Source: Planctomycetaceae bacterium
GTDB lineage: Bacteria > Planctomycetota > Planctomycetia > Pirellulales > Thermoguttaceae
DNA: 5,265 bases
Assembly: GCA_031259095.1 (NCBI GenBank)
Contig: JAIRLW010000448.1
Coordinates: forward strand, 1 to 5,265
Direction: 5' to 3'
The notes beneath the pieces were generated by a model. That model was not told the origin of the DNA and ran no database searches. It worked only from the letters and a program-made list of their open reading frames with translations. Made by a program: the position numbers and the translations under genes. Below, in pieces: positions 1 to 4,879 of the stretch (position 1 is its first letter; each line of letters starts with the position of its first letter).

Positions 1-414
1 GCGAAACTTGGGCAAGCGGGAAACACGGATAGTTTGGAATTTGACGAATCTCTCAAACAAACTCCCGCAGAAATTCCCGCATTAAAGGCGCTATTTGGAG
101 AAAAATTGACTTACTCAGATATTCTTGAGGCGATTGGTTGCGATGCAAAAGCACAACAAAAAGTTTTCGATTGTATTACGGCTGACCCAGATTTGAGTGT
201 CTGCTATTCGAGCCTAAGTGCTTTTTTTGAAGCGGTTAACGGAAAACAACTGTGGGAGTTACCGGAGGAGGAACAAATAAAAAGGGCGAACACTTTAGTG
301 CAAAGCACCGCCCTACATTTTGAAAAGTCTATCAAAGATTTGAACAATCCAGTGGAGCCAGACGGACTTGAACCGACGACCCCCGCGTTGCAAACGCGGT
401 GCTCTCCCAACTGA
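1..414 (+). CDS. 3' part of an unrecognised protein gene, ending inside the antisense of tRNA-Ala
   Basis: The frame is open from the first base and encodes 137 residues to a TGA at 412-414. The start lies outside the window, so the in-frame TTG at 34 need not be the true start. The visible protein is hydrophilic and probably mostly helical, with acidic and lysine-rich stretches, no membrane span and no signal. Its composition looks like a real soluble protein up to about residue 117. The last 20 residues (118-137, ending LQTRCSPN) are encoded entirely by the antisense of the tRNA gene. The stop falls in the antisense of the tRNA D stem. I do not recognise the family. It may be a complete gene that has run into the tRNA, or one whose original 3' end was lost by deletion or recombination there. 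No terminator is visible between it and the convergent tRNA. Confidence 0.55.
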   Translation, partial: AKLGQAGNTDSLEFDESLKQTPAEIPALKALFGEKLTYSDILEAIGCDAKAQQKVFDCITADPDLSVCYSSLSAFFEAVNGKQLWELPEEEQIKRANTLVQSTALHFEKSIKDLNNPVEPDGLEPTTPALQTRCSPN

Positions 415-425
415 GCTATGACCCC
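353..425 (-). tRNA. tRNA-Ala (anticodon UGC)
   Basis: Read on the minus strand, this 73-base gene folds into a full cloverleaf. The acceptor stem is GGGGTCA/TGGCTCC with discriminator A73, the D arm is GCTC/GAGC, and the anticodon arm CCGCG-TTTGCAA-CGCGG puts TGC in the anticodon. The variable loop is GGGTC, and the T loop TTCAAGT is closed by GTCGG/CCGTC. The acceptor contains G3:U70, the established identity element for alanyl-tRNA synthetase, which agrees with the Ala anticodon. CCA is not encoded, because the bases after A73 are CTG. Position 50 against 64 in the T stem is a U-U mismatch. The gene starts 8 bases after the stop of the upstream minus-strand membrane-protein gene, so it is probably transcribed with it. 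Its 3' part overlaps the end of the convergent gene at 1-414. Confidence 0.96.
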
Positions 426-433
426 ATCTTTTT

Positions 434-706
434 TTAATCTTCATTCACTTCGGTTCGCAAATAATCACGATTTAATTTCTCGTGTAATAAACGTGTTTCC
501 CAATATGTTTTTATTATATCATAAATTCCCATTACGATTGATAAAAACAAAATTGTCGCCGCAAAGGTACAGAACAACACATAATTATACACGTCGTCAA
601 CCGGTAACATCAGTACGCCGAAAATCATCAGCAACAGCGAAAAAGACAATAGAATTAACGTCAAACGTCGGCGCAACGGAATAAAGAACACCTGTTTGTG
701 CATCAT
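434..706 (-). CDS. small protein with two membrane spans, unknown function
   Basis: This 90-residue protein starts with tandem ATGs at 704-706 and 701-703 and ends with TAA at 434-436. Residues about 15-34 and 42-64 are strongly hydrophobic and are separated by a short acidic turn (PVDDVYN), which predicts a helical hairpin. An RRR cluster at 12-14 and a charged tail from about residue 66 (KTYWETRLLHEKLNR) suggest that both ends are cytoplasmic. I do not recognise a family or catalytic motif. The ribosome binding site is weak: only AGTAAAAG-like purines precede the ATGs, so either Met could be used. It follows the 78-residue gene by 44 bases on the same strand and precedes tRNA-Ala by 8 bases, so the three are likely one transcription unit. 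The plus-strand frame over the same bases is basic and low in complexity and looks like a shadow. Confidence 0.75.
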   Translation of the reverse strand: MMHKQVFFIPLRRRLTLILLSFSLLLMIFGVLMLPVDDVYNYVLFCTFAATILFLSIVMGIYDIIKTYWETRLLHEKLNRDYLRTEVNED

Positions 707-750
707 AACTTTTACTGTTATGCTCTATCATCACTTACTCCGGTATTTCG

Positions 751-987
751 CTACTTCCGGTAACCTAACGACTTGATCACTGAAAGCATTTCTTCATACG
801 TGATGAAACGGCGACGGTTTTGGAATTTATACTGATCAATCGCTTCGGCAAGTTGTTGCGCATCCGGCGAAAGACCGTCATAACAATTTGAAAACTGACG
901 ACGTTCTACTCCCGGAGGAGGACCGCCACTGTTCGGATTCATGCCGCGCCGTTGCACAAAAGGATAGTTTACTGAATCTGTACTCAT
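751..987 (-). CDS. 78-residue conserved-looking soluble protein, unknown function
   Basis: The gene begins with ATG at 985-987 and ends with TAG at 751-753. A clear Shine-Dalgarno AAGGA (minus strand, 999-995) sits 7 bases before the ATG, which fixes the start. The N-terminal half (residues about 1-30) is rich in Pro, Gly and Asn (NPNSGGPPPGVERR) and is probably disordered. The C-terminal half, about residues 38-78, reads as a compact helical unit: LSPDAQQLAEAIDQYK, then NRRRFITYEEMLSVIKSLGY. The RRRFIT(Y/F)EEM..VI.SLGY pattern is familiar to me from short uncharacterised planctomycete proteins. That is a recollection, not a search result. No enzyme motif is visible. The basic RRR segment before a helix could bind nucleic acid or a partner protein, but nothing here shows it. 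It is the first gene of the minus-strand group and is divergent from mutS. Confidence 0.85.
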   Translation of the reverse strand: MSTDSVNYPFVQRRGMNPNSGGPPPGVERRQFSNCYDGLSPDAQQLAEAIDQYKFQNRRRFITYEEMLSVIKSLGYRK

Positions 988-1064
988 CGGCTTTTCCTTA
1001 AATTGCTGTATGCAAAATCTTTTTGAAAAAAATCACCACAAAATTTAAATTTTTATTCTCAATG

Positions 1065-1080
1065 TTCACTAAACCGTGAA
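1065..1080. promoter_or_regulatory. possible operator-like palindrome upstream of the minus-strand gene group
   Basis: TTCAC and GTGAA are separated by six bases, about 80 bases upstream of the ATG at 987. On the minus strand, TTCACG at this site and AATAAA 17 bases further on give a 4/6 plus 4/6 match to a sigma-70 promoter, so the palindrome would overlap the -35 element and spacer. In sequence this AT-rich, both matches could arise by chance. Confidence 0.2.
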
Positions 1081-1209
1081 TCATTTAACATTGTTTTTCA
1101 GGGTAAATAAATTTATCCTCAATTCCTTTGGAAAGTACGCCCTATTGTCAATCGAAATTTATCCGTTAACTTATTAGATATATTCAATCTTGATTCCAAA
1201 GGTCTTGAT

Positions 1210-1264
1210 AATCATTTATTTCTGAATCGTAATATTGATTATAACAAATGATTTCAGAATAAAT
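1210..1264. repeat. imperfect inverted repeat in AT-rich spacer
   Basis: AATCATTT at 1210-1217 is the exact reverse complement of AAATGATT at 1246-1253. In an overlapping register, ATTTATTTCTGAATC (1214-1228) nearly mirrors GATTTCAGAATAAAT (1250-1264) with single-base shifts. Either pairing would enclose about 20-28 bases. No T run follows, so it does not look like a terminator. Confidence 0.35.
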
Positions 1265-1436
1265 AAGTCCCCTACCGCATCTTTTTTATTATTATTTTTT
1301 CAATCTTTCCCGAATCGATGATATTTTATATGATTTCAATGCTAAAAAAAGTGTTCACAACCTGTTTTTTCCAAGCCGATAAAAGAATTTATTTGCCGTT
1401 TTTCATTATTATTGAATCTATCGTATTCTATTTCCG

Positions 1437-1475
1437 ACAGGTTTTCAACAGGATACTAACAGGTTTTCCCTGTTG
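1437..1475. repeat. tandem ACAGGTTTTC repeat with competing hairpins
   Basis: ACAGGTTTTC occurs at 1437-1446 and again at 1459-1468, giving a 22-base period. AACAGG (1458-1463) can pair with CCTGTT (1469-1474) over a 5-base loop, while CAACAGG (1446-1452) can pair with CCTGTTG (1469-1475), so the two hairpins exclude each other. A further AACCTGTT at 1359-1366 is the reverse complement of AACAGGTT. No gene or known motif is tied to it. Confidence 0.4.
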
Positions 1476-1608
1476 TAAGAAGTATTGTAATTCTTGCTTT
1501 ATAAAGATATTTCGTAAAAAAACGTCGGAAACAAACATTTTTTTTCTTTTCTTAACATCCTCCTCATATTTATATTTTTCTTTTTAAATTATTTCTTATC
1601 CAAAATAT

Positions 1609-1629
1609 ATAATCTGTTTTACAGATTAT
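1609..1629. repeat. perfect 9-base-pair hairpin, AT-rich
   Basis: ATAATCTGT (1609-1617) and ACAGATTAT (1621-1629) are perfect reverse complements around a TTT loop. There is no T run on either side, so a Rho-independent terminator is unlikely. The site lies about 185 bases before mutS and could be a regulator binding site or a stem in a leader RNA. Confidence 0.5.
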
Positions 1630-1677
1630 TAACCATATTGAGTATTAAACATTATTTTCCAATTTAGGTTCACCATT

Positions 1678-1794
1678 CCGGTTCCTGATTGACCAAAACG
1701 AAAACTTCGACCATATTAGGCGAGAAACACGTCGGCAACATCGGCTGTATTGTACAACATTCAGCCAACTTGTACCAGATCAATTAGGAACGGG
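1678..1794 (+). promoter_or_regulatory. inverted-repeat-bounded block before mutS, possible structured leader
   Basis: Bases 1678-1692 and 1780-1794 are complementary over 15 positions. Twelve continuous pairs (1681-1692 with 1780-1791) include one G-U (1687/1785). A G-G mismatch (1680/1792) follows, then two more C-G pairs. Inside, GGCTG (1743-1747) pairs with CAGCC (1762-1766), and CGAC (1708-1711) can pair with GTCG (1731-1734). The block is richer in GC than its surroundings, as structured RNAs often are in AT-rich genomes. It ends 20 bases before the mutS ATG. It matches no riboswitch or RNA family that I recognise. A promoter-like pair at 1689-1717 lies within it, and if that promoter is the real one the left arm would not be transcribed. 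Alternatives are DNA-level repeats flanking the promoter, or chance. Confidence 0.3.
1689..1717 (+). promoter_or_regulatory. possible mutS promoter
   Basis: TTGACC (1689-1694, 5/6 to the -35 consensus) is followed after 17 bases by CATATT (1712-1717, 4/6 to the -10). Transcription would start near 1724, giving an untranslated leader of about 90 bases. Spacing and orientation fit. Planctomycete sigma-70 preferences are not well enough known to me to raise the confidence. Confidence 0.35.
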
Positions 1795-1814
1795 AAAAAA
1801 AAATTTCTCCTCCT

Positions 1815-4466
1815 ATGTCTTCTTCTAATTCACGCACACAGACTCCTATGATGAAACAATACAACGAGGCTAAGAAAATATGCCCCGAAGCATTGTTGCT
1901 TTTTCGCATGGGAGATTTTTACGAAATGTTTCTTGAAGACGCCAAAATCGCGGCACAAGTTCTCGGTTTAGCGTTGACCAGTCGGGAAAAAGGTCCCAAC
2001 GCAATGCCAATGGCTGGTTTTCCACATCATCAACTCGATTCCTATATTGCAAAGTTGATTGCCGCAGGATATCGTGCCGCAGTTTGTGAGCAGATGGAAG
2101 ATCCGAAAAAGGCGAAAGGTATTGTCAAAAGAGAAGTTACGCGGATTGTTACTGCCGGAACGCTCACGGAAGAAACATTGCTCAATCCAAAAAAGTCAAA
2201 CTTTTTAGCGGCAATTTGTCAGGATTCGAGAACGCCAAACTTTGAAGTTGGATTGGCGTGGGTTGAATTGTCCACCGGAGAATTTTTTTCCACAACAGTT
2301 CCCGGTAAACAACTTGCCGAACAACTTGCTCGAATTTTGCCGTCGGAAATTATTTACAGCGACAAGGAAACATTCGATTATTCGGTTCTGTTCAAAGTTC
2401 AGTTGACAAAACGCCCAGACTGGACATTCGGGCATCGGACGGCTCTTGATTTGCTTTTGAAGCAGTTTGGAACGTCAACGCTTGAAGGTTTTGGCTTTTC
2501 TGATAAACCGTTTGATATTCCGGCGATTCGTGCGGCGGGCGCGATTCTTAGTTATTTGAACGAAACGCAACGGCAAATTTCTATTCAAGTTGATTCCATT
2601 ACCGCATATCGTCTTGAATCTCAATTGGAAATTGATGAGACCAGCCGCCGCAGTCTCGAAATAACAACAACGATTCGCGGAGGTAATCGTGAAGGTTCTC
2701 TTCTTTCCGTGATGGATCGATGTATTACGTCGATGGGTTCGCGTTTTATTGCGGATTCGATTTCCAGTCCGTTGACCAATATTTCGACCATCAACGCGCG
2801 ACTTGACGCGGTTGAGGAATTTTATCATGATGATATGTCGGTGCGAGATATACGGGAACATTTGCGGCGTATTCATGATCTTCAACGGATTTTAACGCGG
2901 ATTCTTCAAAATCGCGGAACTCCTCGTGATTTGGCGATGATTTCCCGAACCTTGCAGACATTGCCTTTTTTTCTGAAAAAATTGGAAAAAGTTTCCAGTT
3001 TGATGCTGAAATCGATTCGTGAGGGTATTAATCCTTGTGAGGAGTTAGCCCAATTGCTTTCTGTTGCTTTGAAAGATGAGGCTTCCGCGAATTTCAAAGA
3101 CGGCGGTTTTATTCGATCCGGTTTCAACAAAGAGTTGGACGAATTGCGTCATCTTCAAAGCGGCGGGAAAGATTGGATAGCGCAATATCAGGCGGCGGAA
3201 ATCAATCGTACCGGAATTCCGAGTTTGAAAGTGGGTTATACGCGGGTTTTTGGTTATTACATTGAGATTACGAATGTTCATCGTGATAAAGTTCCTGATG
3301 ATTATATTCGGAAAATGACAATTAAAAATGCGGAACGGTATATCACGCCGCAACTTAAAGAATATGAGGAAAAAATTCTGACTTCAGGAGAACGGGCAAA
3401 TAATTTAGAAATAGAACTTTTCGAAATGCTTTGCCAAAAGACTTGTGAAAAACGACATGCCATGCAAAGTACCGCGCGTGCTTTGGCGGCTCTTGACGTT
3501 ATTGTTTCGCTTGCTTTAATTGCGCGGGAACGCGGATATTGCCGTCCGCAGTTGATTGACGAACCGATTCTGAATATTATCGATGGTAGGCATCCGGTTC
3601 TGGATGCGTTGGAACCTGCGGGAACGTTTGTTCCTAATGATACGTTGCTTGACAATGAACATGGTCAGATTCAATTGATTACCGGTCCGAACATGGCGGG
3701 TAAAAGTACATTTATTCGTCAAACGGCATTACTGTGTGTGATGGCTCAGGTTGGAAGTTTTTTGCCGGCGCGAGTGGCAACGATTGGAGTTTGCGACCGG
3801 ATTTTCGCACGAGTGGGAGCCAGTGATGAAATTTCACGCGGTCAGAGTACGTTCATGGTTGAAATGACGGAAACCGCTCGAATCCTGAATCAGGCAACAC
3901 CGCGAAGTTTGGTGATTCTCGATGAAGTGGGACGCGGAACCAGTACTTATGATGGAATTTCGTTAGCGTGGGCGATTGTTGAATATTTGCACGATAAAAT
4001 TGGTTGTCGAACTCTTTTCGCAACTCATTACCACGAATTGACCGATTTATCGGAAACATTTGAAAAAATTTGTAATTTAAATGTTGCGGTAAAAGAGCAA
4101 AATGATGATATTGCGTTTTTGCACAAAATTATTCCCGGAGCGGCGGATAAAAGTTATGGAATTTATGTTGCCAAAATTGCTGGTATTCCTAAAAATGTGG
4201 TGAAACGGGCAAGGGAAATTTTGGATGAGTTGGAGCAAACTCACATCAAAGCGCCTGCACACAGTAGCGAGTCGGAAATTATTCAAAATGTACGGAGACG
4301 AACCATCGGTTCCATACAATTCTCTTTGTTCGGACCGGAAAATCATCCGGTGATCGAAGAGTTACGAGAACTTGATACCGACAACCTGAAACCGCTTGAC
4401 GCGCTTCAACTGATCGTAAAATGGAAAAATATTCTTCGGAACCGTGAATCATCAAAATTTAAATAG
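1815..4466 (+). CDS. mutS: DNA mismatch repair ATPase MutS
   Basis: The product has 883 residues, within the usual 850-900 range of bacterial MutS1, and is uninterrupted. MutS dimers bind mismatches and small loops behind the replication fork and recruit MutL. The mismatch-binding domain I carries the GDFYEMF motif at 33-39, with Phe35 and Glu37 as the expected Phe-x-Glu pair. CEQMEDP and REVTRIVTAGT follow. Domain II spans roughly residues 130-260, the lever and clamp domains about 270-560 (FGYYIE at 479-484), and the C-terminal part is the ATPase. In it I see Walker A GPNMAGKST (624-632, Lys630), the signature loop DEISRGQSTF (671-680), Walker B LVILDE (699-704) and ATHYHEL (736-742). QFSLF (835-839) matches the beta-clamp binding motif near the C-terminus. 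The start is uncertain. No Shine-Dalgarno precedes ATG 1815, and Met12/Met13 in TPMM are alternatives also without one. mutL is not nearby. Confidence 0.99.
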   Translation: MSSSNSRTQTPMMKQYNEAKKICPEALLLFRMGDFYEMFLEDAKIAAQVLGLALTSREKGPNAMPMAGFPHHQLDSYIAKLIAAGYRAAVCEQMEDPKKAKGIVKREVTRIVTAGTLTEETLLNPKKSNFLAAICQDSRTPNFEVGLAWVELSTGEFFSTTVPGKQLAEQLARILPSEIIYSDKETFDYSVLFKVQLTKRPDWTFGHRTALDLLLKQFGTSTLEGFGFSDKPFDIPAIRAAGAILSYLNETQRQISIQVDSITAYRLESQLEIDETSRRSLEITTTIRGGNREGSLLSVMDRCITSMGSRFIADSISSPLTNISTINARLDAVEEFYHDDMSVRDIREHLRRIHDLQRILTRILQNRGTPRDLAMISRTLQTLPFFLKKLEKVSSLMLKSIREGINPCEELAQLLSVALKDEASANFKDGGFIRSGFNKELDELRHLQSGGKDWIAQYQAAEINRTGIPSLKVGYTRVFGYYIEITNVHRDKVPDDYIRKMTIKNAERYITPQLKEYEEKILTSGERANNLEIELFEMLCQKTCEKRHAMQSTARALAALDVIVSLALIARERGYCRPQLIDEPILNIIDGRHPVLDALEPAGTFVPNDTLLDNEHGQIQLITGPNMAGKSTFIRQTALLCVMAQVGSFLPARVATIGVCDRIFARVGASDEISRGQSTFMVEMTETARILNQATPRSLVILDEVGRGTSTYDGISLAWAIVEYLHDKIGCRTLFATHYHELTDLSETFEKICNLNVAVKEQNDDIAFLHKIIPGAADKSYGIYVAKIAGIPKNVVKRAREILDELEQTHIKAPAHSSESEIIQNVRRRTIGSIQFSLFGPENHPVIEELRELDTDNLKPLDALQLIVKWKNILRNRESSKFK

Positions 4467-4493
4467 AACAATAATATATTTGCATTTTTCTAA

Positions 4494-4515
4494 AAGCACA
4501 ATAATAAATGTGCTT
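4494..4515 (+). terminator. stem-loop after mutS, possible terminator
   Basis: AAGCACA (4494-4500) pairs perfectly with TGTGCTT (4509-4515) over an 8-base loop, 27 bases after the mutS stop. Its position suits transcript termination or 3'-end protection. Only TTAAATTTAA follows rather than a clean T run, so it is not a textbook intrinsic terminator. On the minus strand the stem is followed by TTTT only when its own last Ts are counted. Confidence 0.4.
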
Positions 4516-4612
4516 AAATTTAAAGGATTTTGAATATTTGCCTCCTTTTATATTAGAGCAAAAGTACGTGTATTTTGGCAAAATATTAAATTACGGCGTT
4601 TAAGTTTTATAC

Positions 4613-4656
4613 TTTTAGGAAATTATAATTATAATTATATTTATATTTTCCTAAAA
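4613..4656. repeat. 44-base near-perfect palindrome
   Basis: Bases 4613-4634 mirror 4635-4656 with 20 of 22 positions complementary. The only mismatches are T-T at 4623/4646 and at 4629/4640. The outer ten pairs begin TTTTAGGAAA. The inner part is pure A/T with no natural loop. The arms start with T and end with A, the reverse of an intrinsic terminator. It sits about 22 bases upstream of a promoter-like -35 element at 4679. Confidence 0.6.
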
Positions 4657-4678
4657 AGACTTCGTAACTTCAATGATA

Positions 4679-4707
4679 TCAACAAGATAGTGCAACAACA
4701 GTATAAT
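4679..4707 (+). promoter_or_regulatory. possible distal promoter of the C39-like gene
   Basis: TCAACA (4679-4684, 4/6) and a perfect TATAAT (4702-4707) are separated by 17 bases. Transcription would start near 4714, about 165 bases before the ATG. TATAAT is common by chance in AT-rich DNA, so the correct spacing is the main support. Confidence 0.35.
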
Positions 4708-4775
4708 AAAAACAGCCACTTTCGTTTCATAAAGAAATATTTTTTTATTTTTTTCTAAAAAAATTATTTTCCCTC

Positions 4776-4804
4776 TTGACACGATTCATGAGACGAATTA
4801 AAGT
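4776..4804 (+). promoter_or_regulatory. likely promoter of the C39-like gene
   Basis: A perfect -35 TTGACA (4776-4781) is followed by 17 bases and TAAAGT (4799-4804, 4/6). The predicted transcription start near 4811 leaves a leader of about 70 bases. A TATTAAC/GTTAATA stem (4812-4838) would then lie at the very 5' end of the transcript. Confidence 0.5.
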
Positions 4805-4879
4805 TGTGATTTATTAACATTTTCACTTTCGGTTAATAGTTTTTTACTTTTGAAACTAACATCGCTAGGAATTGTAAAT

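Larger units (their letters stand above)
988..1814. other. 827-base AT-rich region without a convincing gene
   Basis: This gap lies between two divergent units, the small-gene/tRNA group to the left and mutS to the right. Its GC content is far below that of the flanking genes, with long A and T runs. The only sizeable open frame, 1318-1587 (+), encodes a Phe/Ile/Ser/Lys-rich sequence expected by chance from such composition, and it lacks a ribosome binding site. The gap does hold short repeats: TTCAC/GTGAA at 1065-1080, a direct repeat AAATTTATCC at 1109 and 1155, an imperfect inverted repeat at 1210-1264, ACAGGTTTTC repeats at 1437-1468, a perfect hairpin at 1609-1629, and the inverted-repeat block at 1678-1794. 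The right-hand 130 bases are noticeably richer in GC than the rest. Confidence 0.7.
4467..4879. other. 413-base AT-rich intergenic region
   Basis: This gap separates mutS from the C39-like gene on the same strand. I find no open frame that looks coding. It contains a stem-loop just after mutS (4494-4515), a bulged inverted repeat AATATTTGCC/GGCAAAATATT (4533-4542 and 4577-4587), a 44-base palindrome (4613-4656), two promoter-like pairs (4679-4707 and 4776-4804), a T/A-run stretch at about 4739-4770, and a TATTAAC/GTTAATA stem (4812-4838) in the presumed leader of the next gene. Confidence 0.7.

Noticed and set aside
418..684. 88-residue plus-strand open frame
   Set aside because: It lies antisense to the two-span membrane protein gene and begins inside the tRNA. 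Its basic, Thr/Ser-rich composition is typical of a shadow frame.
1100..1480. Possible replication origin, suggested by AT-richness and TTATCC/TTCACA-like words
   Set aside because: No DnaA box matches TTWTNCACA well, there is no cluster of them, and no dnaA, dnaN or gidA neighbour is present.
1318..1587. 89-residue plus-strand open frame, rich in Phe, Ile, Ser and Lys
   Set aside because: Its composition is what AT-rich non-coding DNA gives by chance. It has no ribosome binding site, no domain pattern and irregular hydrophobic patches, and it overlaps the repeat cluster at 1437-1475.
1670..1741. Short minus-strand frame of 23 codons (MLPTCFSPNMVEVFVLVN and on to TGA), extendable to 37 codons without an ATG
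   Set aside because: It reads surprisingly like protein and could be a gene remnant, but it has no ribosome binding site, is too short to judge, and coincides with the inverted-repeat block that explains the raised GC.
1743..1766. LexA-type operator reading of CTGTATTGTACAACATTCAG
   Set aside because: The CTG and CAG half-sites are 14 bases apart rather than 10, and the inner bases do not match a known LexA consensus. A simple GGCTG/CAGCC hairpin explains the symmetry.
4737..4775. T7/A7 run that could be a terminator or bent DNA
   Set aside because: The T and A runs are separated by only two bases, leaving no workable loop and no GC stem. Long A/T runs are frequent throughout both spacers.
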